A stretch of 12,542 nt of DNA from Meridianimarinicoccus sp044221805. GTDB lineage: Bacteria > Pseudomonadota > Alphaproteobacteria > Rhodobacterales > Rhodobacteraceae. Made by a program: the position numbers and the translations under genes. The stretch covers positions 1-12,542 of the forward strand of contig JBGAOK010000103.1 of NCBI GenBank assembly GCA_044221805.1, in the 5' to 3' direction. The notes beneath the pieces were generated by a model. That model searched no databases. It was not told where the DNA came from and was given only the letters and a program-made list of their open reading frames with translations. Of the stretch, positions 1 to 6,805 are shown one piece after another. Position 1 is the first letter of the stretch, and every line of letters begins with the position of its first letter.

Positions 1-256
1 GTTGCGGGTCGAGGGTCAGCGCGATCGCCACGTCGTCGAAGCGGCCGCGATAGATCGAGAAGCCCAGATGGCTGACGCCGAAATCCAGCGAGGTGTGCGA
101 GGGATCGTTGGCATAGGCCTGTGCGGGAATGTCCGGCACCGTCTGCGCCGCTGCGGCGACTGGAAGGAGGGCGGGCAGGACGGCGGGCAGGACGGCGGGC
201 GGGGCGGCCAGGGCCAGGGCGAGCAGCCCGGCAGCGGCGGAGCGGTGGGGCATCAT
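1..256 (-). CDS. YceI-family secreted protein, N-terminal part (cut by window edge)
   Basis: The minus strand is open from an ATG at 256 to the window edge, giving 85 codons of an incomplete protein. It begins with a long hydrophobic, Ala/Pro/Leu-rich stretch that reads as a signal peptide ending near residue 37 (AAAAQ). The mature start, DPSHTSLDFGVSHLGFSIYR followed by GRFDD, matches the opening of YceI-family proteins (D..HT.v.F.v.HlG.s...G.f). These are periplasmic lipocalin-like beta barrels that bind isoprenoid lipids such as ubiquinone-like molecules. A GGAGA ribosome site lies 4 nt before the first ATG and 7 nt before a second ATG at 253, so 253 is an equally good start. The gene is divergent from the atp genes. 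The family call is from recognised motifs; the ligand is not known. Confidence 0.82.
   Translation of the reverse strand, partial: MMPHRSAAAGLLALALAAPPAVLPAVLPALLPVAAAAQTVPDIPAQAYANDPSHTSLDFGVSHLGFSIYRGRFDDVAIALTLDPQ
170..205. repeat. 12-bp tandem repeat inside the YceI signal peptide
   Basis: The 12-mer GGCGGGCAGGAC occurs at 170-181 and again at 182-193, and a third, diverging copy starts at 194. On the minus strand it encodes PAVL-type repeats in the hydrophobic core of the signal peptide, which is therefore longer than usual. Since 12 is a multiple of three, changes in copy number would keep the frame. Confidence 0.7.
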
Positions 257-398
257 CGGGTCTCCACGGTCTGGAATGGCTGTGGCGGGCGGGGCGAGGC
301 GGCTGGCTTTGGCGGGTCCGGAAACGGTCTGCGAGACGGTAGAGGGTGCCCGGGACAGATCAAGGGGGCCTCTCCGGCAGGTGACGCGACAGAAAAGC

Positions 399-414
399 TC
401 AACCGCTCGGTTGA
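399..414. promoter_or_regulatory. Perfect 7+2+7 inverted repeat, candidate operator
   Basis: TCAACCG-CT-CGGTTGA is a perfect inverted repeat with a 2-base centre, in the divergent intergenic region about 143 bases upstream of the YceI start and about 157 bases upstream of atpI. Size and symmetry suit a dimeric repressor; the ACCG..CGGT core resembles sites of several TetR-family proteins. No regulator gene is adjacent, so the binding protein is unknown. It lacks a T-run and its 2-base centre is too small for an RNA loop without opening pairs, so a DNA site is likelier than a terminator. Confidence 0.45.
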
Positions 415-515
415 ACATGCCCGAGCGGCCTGGCGGGGTGCGACGCTTGGGCACCTGTTTCCGGATCAAAGCGATTTCAATGGCTTGGATGGCGGAACGG
501 GTCGGTTCCGATGCG

Positions 516-544
516 TTGACTCGTCCCGCCGGTCTGCCTAGTGT
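516..544 (+). promoter_or_regulatory. Candidate sigma-70 promoter of the atp F0 genes
   Basis: A -35 box TTGACT (516-521, 5 of 6 consensus) is followed after exactly 17 bases by TAGTGT (539-544, 3 of 6). Transcription would begin near 551, about 20 bases before the GTG start of atpI at 571. The -35 box overlaps a GACTC (518-522), a GANTC site of the kind methylated by CcrM in alphaproteobacteria. The weak -10 makes this a candidate only. Confidence 0.4.
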
Positions 545-570
545 CCGGCTCGAACCTGCGAGGGGAAAGC

Positions 571-939
571 GTGTCCGAACCTTCCGATGACGAGCGGCTG
601 AGGCAGCTTGAGAAGCGGATCGCCACGCTGAGGAAGGAGCGGCTGACGCCCGCCCGCCCGCACCAGGACGAGCACTATTCGAAGGCGAACGTCGCCTGGC
701 GGATGGTGATCGAGCTAGTGGCCGGTCTGGGGATCGGCTTCGGCATCGGGTACGGGCTGGATGTCCTGTTCGGGACGATGCCCCTGCTGATGGTGCTGTT
801 CATATTGCTGGGCTTCATCGCCGGCGTGCAGACGATGCTGCGCACCGCGAAGGAGGTCCAGGCCACCGCCCGCAAGGACGGCGCGGCCAGGAAAGAGGCG
901 ACCGACGGCAGTGCCGGACGGACGGGCAACACGGACTAG
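571..939 (+). CDS. atpI: ATP synthase subunit I (AtpI/AtpZ-type F0 assembly protein)
   Basis: This 122-residue membrane protein is the first gene of the F0 set. AtpI-type proteins are not part of the finished enzyme; they help assemble the c-ring and may help cation supply. The GTG start at 571 is chosen because AGGGGA lies 4 bases upstream and the product then opens MSEPSDDERLRQLEKRI, as in related proteins; the frame is open upstream to 541. Residues 1-40 are charged and helical, two membrane helices lie near 44-66 (Gly-rich, GLGIGFGIGYGLD) and 70-90, and the tail is charged. The glycine-rich first helix and the position before atpB support the call. Only 36 bases separate it from atpB. Confidence 0.88.
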   Translation: MSEPSDDERLRQLEKRIATLRKERLTPARPHQDEHYSKANVAWRMVIELVAGLGIGFGIGYGLDVLFGTMPLLMVLFILLGFIAGVQTMLRTAKEVQATARKDGAARKEATDGSAGRTGNTD

Positions 940-975
940 CGCCGACGGGCGCGCACGACAGAAGGGGACAGTCAA

Positions 976-1731
976 GTGGCAGCAGAGCATGCACCGGAAG
1001 GCGGCGGTCTTGTCTTTCACCCGATGGATCAGTTCATCGTCAAGCCGCTGTTCGGCGCGGGCGAGGTGCACTGGTACACGCCGACCAACGTGACGCTCTG
1101 GCTGGCGCTGACCGTGGCGGCGATCGCCGCGCTTCTGTTGCTGGGCACCCGCGAGGGCCGGATCGTCCCGGGCCGCGGCCAGTCGGTGGCCGAACTGGCC
1201 TATGGCTTCGTCCACAAGATGGTCGAGGACGTCGCCGGCAAGGACGGGCTGAAGTACTTCCCGTACATCCTGACCCTGTTCCTGTTCATCGTCTTCGCCA
1301 ACTTCCTCGGCCTGCTGCCGATGTCCTTCACCACCACCAGCCATATCGCGGTGACCGCGGTGCTGGCGCTGGGTGTGTTCCTGACCGTGACCGTGCTGGG
1401 CTTCGTGCTGCACGGCGCGCATTTCCTGGAACTGTTCTGGGTGTCCTCGGCGCCCCTGGCGCTGCGCCCGATCCTCGCGGTGATCGAGCTGATCTCGTAC
1501 TTCGTGCGGCCGGTCAGCCACTCCATCCGACTTGCCGGCAACATGATGGCCGGCCACGCGGTGATCAAGGTCTTCGCCGGCTTCGCCGCGATCGCCGCGA
1601 TCTCGCCGATTTCGGTGCTGGCGATCACCGCCATGTACGGTCTCGAGGTCCTGGTCTGCTTCATCCAGGCCTATGTGTTCACGATCCTGACCTGCGTCTA
1701 CCTGAAGGACGCCCTGCATCCGCACCACTAA
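976..1731 (+). CDS. atpB: ATP synthase F0 subunit a
   Basis: Subunit a forms the two proton half-channels beside the c-ring in the inner membrane. The 251-residue product has about five to six hydrophobic helices. The signature SIRLAGNMMAGH lies at 183-194, with the essential arginine at R185, which faces the c-ring carboxylate during proton transfer. The helix ending QAYVFTILTCVYLKDA (231-246) carries the conserved Gln and matches the family C-terminus. The GTG start at 976 has AAGGGGA 7 bases upstream. Length and all key residues are normal. It sits between atpI and atpE in the usual order. Confidence 0.97.
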   Translation: MAAEHAPEGGGLVFHPMDQFIVKPLFGAGEVHWYTPTNVTLWLALTVAAIAALLLLGTREGRIVPGRGQSVAELAYGFVHKMVEDVAGKDGLKYFPYILTLFLFIVFANFLGLLPMSFTTTSHIAVTAVLALGVFLTVTVLGFVLHGAHFLELFWVSSAPLALRPILAVIELISYFVRPVSHSIRLAGNMMAGHAVIKVFAGFAAIAAISPISVLAITAMYGLEVLVCFIQAYVFTILTCVYLKDALHPHH

Positions 1732-1792
1732 GGTCGCGGACGGGACCGGGTCATCAACCTAAGCTGCCAATTCCAACGCAAGGAGAAACGAG

Positions 1793-2029
1793 ATGGAAGG
1801 CGATATCGTTCAAATGGGTGCCTACATCGGTGCTGGTCTGGCCTGCATGGGCATGGGCGGCTCGGCAATGGGTGTGGGCAACGTGGCCGGCAACTTCCTG
1901 GCCGGCGCGCTGCGCAACCCTTCGGCTGCCGGCGACCAGACCGCCACGCTGTTCATCGGCATCGCCTTTGCCGAAGCGCTGGGGATCTTCTCGTTCCTCG
2001 TCGCGCTTCTGCTGATGTTCGCCGTCTGA
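1793..2029 (+). CDS. atpE: ATP synthase F0 subunit c
   Basis: This is the 78-residue proteolipid that forms the rotating c-ring. It is a two-helix hairpin. The first helix carries the Gly-rich packing stretch (GAGLACMGMGGSAMGVG, 13-29), the polar loop is RNPSA (41-45), which contacts F1, and the proton-carrying carboxylate in helix 2 is E61 (FAEALGIFSF). A strong AGGAGA ribosome site lies at 1781-1786, 6 bases before the ATG, fitting the need for many copies per enzyme. The gene is flanked by 61 bases after atpB and 82 bases before atpX, the latter holding a strong hairpin. Confidence 0.97.
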   Translation: MEGDIVQMGAYIGAGLACMGMGGSAMGVGNVAGNFLAGALRNPSAAGDQTATLFIGIAFAEALGIFSFLVALLLMFAV

Positions 2030-2052
2030 TCCTTCGGGACCATCCTTACGAC

Positions 2053-2083
2053 CGGGCAGCGACGTTTCATGACGTCCTGCCCG
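2053..2083 (+). promoter_or_regulatory. Stem-loop in the atpE-atpX gap, possible mRNA stability element
   Basis: A 7-bp stem (2053-2059 with 2077-2083) continues, after one bulged C at 2060, into a 5-bp stem (2061-2065 with 2072-2076) closed by the loop TTCATG. There are 12 pairs in all. No T-run follows, so it is unlikely to be a full terminator. Directly downstream of atpE it could protect the 3' end of an atpE message or damp expression of atpX and atpF, helping to make more subunit c than b or b'. That role is inferred; the structure is directly visible. Confidence 0.55.
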
Positions 2084-2111
2084 TGTAGCATCGGGGTTCC
2101 TGGAGGACGAC

Positions 2112-2732
2112 ATGGCTGACACTACCGAGTCCCACGCCGTCGCCGGACATGATGCGGCGACCACTGCCGCGGGACATGATGCGGCGGGCGCCGTCGCCGG
2201 ACACGACGCGGCAGGGGCGGCCGCAGGCCACGCGGCGGAAGCCGTGGGCATGCCGCAGCTCGATTTCTCGACCTTTCCGAACCAGATCTTCTGGCTCGTC
2301 ATCGCCCTTGTGGCGATCTACTACATCCTGACCAAGCTTGCGCTGCCACGGATCGAAGGCATTCTTGCCGACCGCCACACCGCAATCAGCAACGACGTCG
2401 CTGCGGCGGAAGATCTGAAGCAGAAGGCGCGCGAGGCGGAACTCGCCTACGAAAAGGCCCTGGCCGACGCGCGCGCGGAATCGACCCGCATCGTCCAGGT
2501 GGCGAAGGCCGAGATCCAGGTCGGGCTCGACAAGGCGGCGGCAAGCGCCGAAGCCGAGATCGCCAAGAAGGCGGCGGAATCGGAAGGCCGGATCGGCGAG
2601 ATCCGCGCCGGCGCGATGGATGCGGTCGAGACGGTGGCCAGGGACACCGCCGCGGCGCTGGTCCAGGCGCTGGGGCTCGAGGCGGGCGACGACCAGATCG
2701 CGGCAGCGGTCTCCGGTCAGATCAAGGGGTAG
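2112..2732 (+). CDS. atpX: ATP synthase F0 subunit b' with repeat-bearing N-terminus
   Basis: Subunit b' pairs with b to form the peripheral stalk in photosynthetic and related bacteria. The 206-residue product has a single membrane helix near 58-77, after the conserved MPQLDFSTFPNQIFWL (47-62), then a long Ala/Glu/Lys-rich coiled coil to about residue 190. This start motif and the second b-type gene that follows identify it as b' rather than b. GGAGGA lies 4 bases before the ATG. Residues 10-43 are an unusual low-complexity extension with AGHDAA at 11-16, 20-25 and 29-34 and a degenerate AGHAAE at 38-43. This extends into the cytoplasm before the membrane helix and is not part of the stalk. 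The gene is also called atpF' or atpG in some genomes. Confidence 0.93.
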   Translation: MADTTESHAVAGHDAATTAAGHDAAGAVAGHDAAGAAAGHAAEAVGMPQLDFSTFPNQIFWLVIALVAIYYILTKLALPRIEGILADRHTAISNDVAAAEDLKQKAREAELAYEKALADARAESTRIVQVAKAEIQVGLDKAAASAEAEIAKKAAESEGRIGEIRAGAMDAVETVARDTAAALVQALGLEAGDDQIAAAVSGQIKG

Positions 2733-2735
2733 GCC

Positions 2736-3293
2736 ATGAAGACGACGCTCACCCTTTTCGCCGGCCTTGCGGCCACACCTGCCTTCGCGGCGTCGGGGCC
2801 GTTCTTCTCGCTCCACAACACCAACTTCGTGGTGCTGCTGGCCTTCCTGGTGTTCATCGGCGTCCTGATCCATTTCAAGGTGCCGGGGATGCTGGCGGGT
2901 CTGCTGGACAAGCGGGCCGAGAAGATCCAGGCGGATCTGGACGAGGCGCGCAACCTGCGCGAGGAAGCCCAGAAGCTGGTTGCGTCCTACGAGCGCAAGC
3001 AGAAGGACATGCTCGGGCAGGCCGAACGCATCGTGGAACAGGCCCGCAAGGAAGCGGTGGCTGTTGCCGAGGAAGCCCGGAAGGACGCCGAGGCCTCGAT
3101 CGCGCGGCGCCTTGCCGCCGCCGAGGAGCAGATCGCCCAGGCCGAGGCCAACGCGGTGAAGGACGTGCGCAACCGCGCGATCACCGTGGCGGTCGCCGCG
3201 GCGCGGGACGTGCTGGCGGGTCAGATGACGGCCGGCCGTTCGGGCAACCTGATCGACGCGGCGATCGACGAGGTCAACGCCAAGCTGCACTGA
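2736..3293 (+). CDS. atpF: ATP synthase F0 subunit b
   Basis: This 185-residue protein is the other half of the peripheral stalk. It starts 3 bases after the atpX stop, with AAGGGG near the end of atpX as ribosome site, so the two are probably translationally coupled. Residues 1-19 (MKTTLTLFAGLAATPAFAA) look like a cleavable signal peptide, then GPFFSLHNTNFVVLLAFLVF leads into the membrane helix (about 28-48), FKVPG, and a long coiled coil rich in Glu, Lys, Arg and Ala. As expected for b subunits, sequence conservation is low after the helix. It is the last gene of the set and is followed by a terminator hairpin. Confidence 0.94.
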   Translation: MKTTLTLFAGLAATPAFAASGPFFSLHNTNFVVLLAFLVFIGVLIHFKVPGMLAGLLDKRAEKIQADLDEARNLREEAQKLVASYERKQKDMLGQAERIVEQARKEAVAVAEEARKDAEASIARRLAAAEEQIAQAEANAVKDVRNRAITVAVAAARDVLAGQMTAGRSGNLIDAAIDEVNAKLH

Positions 3294-3332
3294 GCGCCCG
3301 GCGCCTGCGGGCGCCCGGCATCGGACATGCGG

Positions 3333-3359
3333 ATGCCCGGCCTTGCGGCCGGGCATTCT
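3333..3359 (+). terminator. Rho-independent-like terminator of the atp genes
   Basis: ATGCCCGGCC (3333-3342), a TTGC tetraloop and GGCCGGGCAT (3347-3356) form a perfect 10-bp stem 40 bases after the atpF stop. The following TTCTGCGTTT is only a weak T-run. A second hairpin, GCGCCCG (3294-3300) with CGGGCGC (3308-3314), begins immediately after the atpF stop codon, so the pair may act as a tandem terminator. The opposite-strand gene at 3433 converges on it and could use the same stem. Confidence 0.7.
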
Positions 3360-3432
3360 GCGTTTCGGGGTCTGGTTGCCGTGGGGCAAGGTCCGGTCGC
3401 GGCGGCAGGGGGACCTGCCGCCGCAGCGGCGG

Positions 3433-4104
3433 TCAGACGCTGCCGGCGGGCTTGATGACGACCTCGACCCGGCGGTTCTGGGCACGGCCCTCGGGCGAGA
3501 GGTTCGAGGCGACCGGCTGGTCCTCGCCCCGGCCGATGGTGCTGATCCGGCGCGACGAGACGCCCGCGTTCATCAGAACCTGCGCCACCGAATCCGCGCG
3601 GCGTTTCGAGAGCTGGTTGTTGTGCTCGGCACTGCCGGTGTTGTCGGTATGGCCGATGACGGTCACGTTGGTGTCGGGATACTGCTGCAGGTTCGCGGCC
3701 AGCTTCTGCAGCTCGCCCTGCGAGGTGGCGCCGACCGTCGCGCTGTCGGTGGCGAACAGGATCGCCTGCGGGAAGGTCACCAGAAGCTGGTCGCCCTGGT
3801 TCGAGACGGTGATGCTGTCGTCCAGCGACTGTTCCAGCGCCGCCGCCTGGCGGTCGAGCGCGTTGCCGATGGCGGTGCCGAGGATCGCGCCGGCGGCCGC
3901 GCCGGCCGCGGCCTTGCCGGTGCCGCCGCCGGTCAGCGGGCCGGCGATCACGCCGCCGATCACCGCGCCGGCGACGGCGCCGGTGGCGGTACGGTTCTGG
4001 GCGTCATTGATGCCGGGGGTGCCGCCGAGCTGGGGCGGGGTGGCGCAGGCTGACAGGGCGAGCGCGGTGGCGAGCGCCGCGGCGACGGGGCGGGAAGGGA
4101 TCAT
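3433..4104 (-). CDS. OmpA-family lipoprotein with glycine-zipper region
   Basis: This 223-residue protein should sit in the outer membrane and hold peptidoglycan. A lipoprotein signal peptide ends in LSAC with the lipidated cysteine at C20. Residues 42-80 are a glycine zipper (GAVAGAVIGGVIAG, GKAAAGAAAGAILGTAIG), as in YMGG/Rick17kDa-type lipoproteins. Residues 107-216 are an OmpA C-terminal domain: the strand-loop ILFATDSA, GHTDNTG (D154), LSKRRA (R169), and RRVEVVI at the end; D154 and R169 are the expected diaminopimelate-binding residues. GAGG lies 7 bases before the ATG at 4104. The order resembles E. coli YiaD-type proteins (glycine zipper plus OmpA domain), but I do not assign that name firmly. 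It converges with atpF and shares the intergenic terminator region. Confidence 0.9.
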   Translation of the reverse strand: MIPSRPVAAALATALALSACATPPQLGGTPGINDAQNRTATGAVAGAVIGGVIAGPLTGGGTGKAAAGAAAGAILGTAIGNALDRQAAALEQSLDDSITVSNQGDQLLVTFPQAILFATDSATVGATSQGELQKLAANLQQYPDTNVTVIGHTDNTGSAEHNNQLSKRRADSVAQVLMNAGVSSRRISTIGRGEDQPVASNLSPEGRAQNRRVEVVIKPAGSV

Positions 4105-4225
4105 TGCTGTGCCTCAAGGGTGGTGTTTTCGGCAGTATCCCTATTCCACGCAGGCTGGCGAGTCACCCCTTCGGCATCGGCCCGTGTTGCCGCCTGTCCG
4201 GCCGGCGGCGGGATCCGGCCCGGGC

Positions 4226-5119
4226 TCAGGCCGCCGGCGCCTCGGCGCGGGCGCTTTCCCAGGCCAGCATGGCGCGCTTCACCGTCAGGCCCCAGTGATA
4301 GCCGCCCAGCCCGCCATCCCGGCGCAGGACCCGGTGGCAGGGGATCAGGAAGCTGACCGGGTTGCGCCCGACCGCGGTGCCCACGGCGCGGGTGGCGCGG
4401 GGGGTGCAGACCCTGGCGGCGATCTCGGCATAGGTGGTGACCTGGCCTGAGGGGATCGCCAGCAGCGCCTCCCAGACCTTGATCTGGAACGGCGCGCCGA
4501 TCAGGTGCAGCTCGGCCGCGCCGCCGGTCAGGGCGGCCTCGGCCAGCGGGCGGACCCGGCCCGGATCGGCCACGAAGCGGGCCTCGGGCCAGCGGCCGCG
4601 CAGGTCGGCTTCGGCCGCCGCGGGACCGCAGTCGGCGGTGAAGGCCAGCCCGCAGAGCCCGCGGTCGGTCGCCATGGCGACGGCCGGGCCGAAGGCGGTG
4701 TCGATGTCGGCCATGCCGATGGTCAGGCCGGCGCCGCGGCGGGCATAGTCACCGGGGCTCATCGCCTCCCAGGTCAGGAACAGGTCGTGGAGCCGCGACG
4801 GCCCGCTGACGCCGACCTCGGCCGCGGTCGCGGCCAGCGGCGCCCGGTCGGCCAGCAGCGCCTTGGCGTGGCCCAGCGTCAGGTATTGCTGGTAGCGCTT
4901 CGGCGACACCCCGGCCCACTGTGAGAAGACCCGCTGGAAATGGGCCGGCGACATGTGCAACTCCTCGGCCAGCCGGGCCAGCGGCAGGGGCGCGCCCCCG
5001 GCCGCGTCGATCGCGGCGATGGCGCGGGCGATGACGCCGTAATGGTAGGCCCGTTCGACGGACGGGTCAGCGGATGAGACGGCGGCGGGTGCGGGGAAAG
5101 GCGAAAGGGTCTGGTCCAT
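4226..5119 (-). CDS. Ada-like protein: AraC-type HTH plus methylated-DNA-[protein]-cysteine S-methyltransferase
   Basis: The 297-residue product removes methyl groups from O6-methylguanine (and O4-methylthymine) by transferring them irreversibly to its own cysteine. Residues about 22-125 form an AraC-type helix-turn-helix (LAEELHMSPAHFQRVFSQWAG at 50-70, VSPKRYQQYL at 71-80). Residues 140-292 are the methyltransferase, with active-site IPCHR at 259-263 (C261), preceded by GTAVGRNPVSFL. It lacks the N-terminal zinc/methylphosphotriester domain of E. coli Ada, so it cannot sense damage in that way. The frame is open to 5242, but the ATG at 5119 is the first ATG before the HTH and leaves the extra N-terminus out. 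No good ribosome site precedes it. That ATG overlaps the first ATG of nth on the other strand. Confidence 0.9.
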   Translation of the reverse strand: MDQTLSPFPAPAAVSSADPSVERAYHYGVIARAIAAIDAAGGAPLPLARLAEELHMSPAHFQRVFSQWAGVSPKRYQQYLTLGHAKALLADRAPLAATAAEVGVSGPSRLHDLFLTWEAMSPGDYARRGAGLTIGMADIDTAFGPAVAMATDRGLCGLAFTADCGPAAAEADLRGRWPEARFVADPGRVRPLAEAALTGGAAELHLIGAPFQIKVWEALLAIPSGQVTTYAEIAARVCTPRATRAVGTAVGRNPVSFLIPCHRVLRRDGGLGGYHWGLTVKRAMLAWESARAEAPAA

Positions 5120-5894
5120 GGTCGAGAAGATAGACGCAGGCGCGGCCGCGGGCGACCCGGATCCTGCGCAAGTGGTGCCTCCGTCCCCGCGGCCCCGCAA
5201 GCCGCGCCTGAGCGGCGTGGCGGCCAATGCGCCCTCGGACACGCCGATGTCGCCGCAGGCCGGCTACGCCACGATCCGGGAGGCGTTCCGCCGCTTCCGG
5301 ACCGCCGAGCCGGAACCGAAGGGCGAGCTGGAGCATACCAACGCCTTCACCCTGCTGGTGGCGGTAGCGCTGTCGGCGCAGGCCACCGATGCCGGGGTCA
5401 ACCGGGCGACGCGGGCGCTGTTCGCCATCGCCGATACGCCGGCGAAGATGCTGGAACTGGGCGAGGCGGGGCTGGTCGAGCACATCCGCACCATCGGGCT
5501 TTACCGCAACAAGGCGAAGCACGTGATGCGGCTGAGCCGGATCCTGGTCGATGACTTTGGCGGCGAGGTGCCGTCGTCGCGCGCCGCGCTGCAATCCCTG
5601 CCGGGGGTGGGGCGCAAGACCGCGAATGTGGTGCTGAACATGTGGTGGCACTACCCGGCGCAGGCGGTGGACACCCATATCTTCCGGGTGGCGAACCGCA
5701 CTGGCCTGTGCCCCGGGCGCGATGTGATCGCGGTCGAGCGCGCCATCGAGGACCAGGTCCCGGTGGAGTTCCAGACGCATGCCCATCACTGGCTGATCCT
5801 GCACGGCCGCTACCTCTGCGTGGCGCGGAAGCCGAAATGCGGCGCCTGCCTGATCCGCGACCTCTGCGCCTATCCCGACAAGACCCTGCCCTGA
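5118..5894 (+). CDS. nth: Endonuclease III (DNA glycosylase/AP lyase)
   Basis: Nth excises oxidised pyrimidines and nicks abasic sites in base-excision repair. The helix-hairpin-helix LPGVGRKTA lies at 161-169 with the catalytic lysine K167, and the catalytic aspartate is D185 in VDTH. The [4Fe-4S] cluster cysteines have the classic C-x6-C-x2-C-x5-C spacing at 234, 241, 244 and 250. From 5118 the protein has 258 residues, about 45 more than E. coli Nth. The extra Pro/Ala-rich N-terminus has coding-like GC-rich third positions and an AAGGG 8 bases before the ATG. An ATG at 5247 would give 215 residues, nearer the family length, but without a clear ribosome site. The function is certain; the start is not. 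Confidence 0.95.
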   Translation: MVEKIDAGAAAGDPDPAQVVPPSPRPRKPRLSGVAANAPSDTPMSPQAGYATIREAFRRFRTAEPEPKGELEHTNAFTLLVAVALSAQATDAGVNRATRALFAIADTPAKMLELGEAGLVEHIRTIGLYRNKAKHVMRLSRILVDDFGGEVPSSRAALQSLPGVGRKTANVVLNMWWHYPAQAVDTHIFRVANRTGLCPGRDVIAVERAIEDQVPVEFQTHAHHWLILHGRYLCVARKPKCGACLIRDLCAYPDKTLP

Positions 5895-5916
5895 GGCGGG
5901 GCCCCGGCGGTCGGTC

Positions 5917-6732
5917 TCAGCCGATCCGGCCCTGGACGAAGTCGCGGGTCTGGCGCGTGGCGGGCTCGCGGAACACCCGTTCGGTCGGGCCGATGTCCAT
6001 CAGCCGGCCGAGGTGGAAATGCGCCACCCGCGTCGCCACCCGCTGCGCCTGCATCATCGAGTGGGTGATGATGACGACCGAATGGCCCCGCGCCAGATCC
6101 CGGATCAGCGCCTCCACATGCTGGGTGGCGATCGGGTCGATCGAGCCGGTCGGTTCGTCCATCAGGAGCACGTCGGGTTCGGTCGACAGCGCCCGTGCGA
6201 TGCAGAGCCGCTGCTGCTGGCCGCCAGACAGATCCAGCCCCTCCTTGCTGTGCAGTTCGTCCTTCACCTCGTCCCACAGATCGGCGCGGCGCAGGCAGGT
6301 CTCGACCCAGGCGTCAAGCTCGTCGTGGCCGGTCGCAAGCCCGTGCAGCCGGGCGCCATAGGCGACGTTCTCGTAGATCGTCATCGGGAAGGGATTGGGT
6401 TTCTGCGCCACCCAGCCGAAGTGCCGCCGCAGCAGCGGCGGGTCGATATGGGGGGCGTGGATGTCGGTCCCGCCCATCTGGATGGTGCCGCTGATCCGGA
6501 AGCCGCGTTCGTCGTCATGCATCCGGTTTAGGCATTTCAGCATCGTGGTCTTGCCGCAGCCCGAAGGGCCGATGAAGGCGAGGATCTCGCGGTCCTGAAG
6601 ATCGAAGCTGATCCGGTCCAGCACCTGCTTGTCGCCGTACCAGGCCGAGACCTCGCGGATCTGCATCACCGGTTCGCCGAGCTGGCGGTCGCGGGCGGCG
6701 GTGAGGCCGGCAGGCGGGGCCGAATGGGTCAT
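5917..6732 (-). CDS. pstB: Phosphate-type ABC transporter ATP-binding protein (PstB-like)
   Basis: This 271-residue ATPase would power high-affinity phosphate uptake from the cytoplasmic face of a PstCA channel. Visible are Walker A GPSGCGKT (55-62), Q-loop Q110 in WVAQKPNPFPMTIYENV (the KPNPFP stretch is typical of PstB), signature LSGGQ (168-172), Walker B VLLMDE (188-193, catalytic E193) and switch H224. The start at 6732 is chosen for the GGAGGA 6 bases upstream; the frame is open to 6798. The D-loop reads GSIDPIAT rather than the usual SALDPIAT. No pstS, pstC, pstA or phoU is in the window: the gene stands alone between convergent nth and divergent hit. PHO-box-like repeats about 75-100 bases upstream support phosphate control. 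A related oxyanion importer remains possible. Confidence 0.88.
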   Translation of the reverse strand: MTHSAPPAGLTAARDRQLGEPVMQIREVSAWYGDKQVLDRISFDLQDREILAFIGPSGCGKTTMLKCLNRMHDDERGFRISGTIQMGGTDIHAPHIDPPLLRRHFGWVAQKPNPFPMTIYENVAYGARLHGLATGHDELDAWVETCLRRADLWDEVKDELHSKEGLDLSGGQQQRLCIARALSTEPDVLLMDEPTGSIDPIATQHVEALIRDLARGHSVVIITHSMMQAQRVATRVAHFHLGRLMDIGPTERVFREPATRQTRDFVQGRIG

Positions 6733-6805
6733 GGGGTATCCTCCGTCGACGGCGCAAGTCTGCCATGGCGGCGGGTGCCGCCGCTTGATCCGAAGCAAGC
6801 CGACG

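Larger units (their letters stand above)
257..570. other. Divergent intergenic region between the YceI gene and the atp genes
   Basis: These 314 bases hold no convincing gene. Open frames here on the plus strand are not similar to anything I recognise. The region should carry promoters for both flanking transcription units. It contains the inverted repeat at 399-414 and the promoter-like pair at 516-544. I found no tRNA, attenuator with a T-run, or clear riboswitch in it. Confidence 0.6.

Noticed and set aside
2067..3485. 472-codon open frame on the minus strand
   Set aside because: It runs antisense to atpX and atpF and is Arg/His/Asp-rich with no recognisable domain, a shadow of the GC-rich genes opposite.
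4105..4225. Possible tRNA in the gap upstream of the OmpA-like lipoprotein
   Set aside because: Some plus-strand text looks tRNA-like when translated, but no GGTTCRA T-arm, anticodon arm or acceptor pairing could be built.
5895..5916. GGGGCCCC palindrome between convergent nth and pstB
   Set aside because: Too short to form a stable loop and lacks a T-run, so not reported as a terminator.
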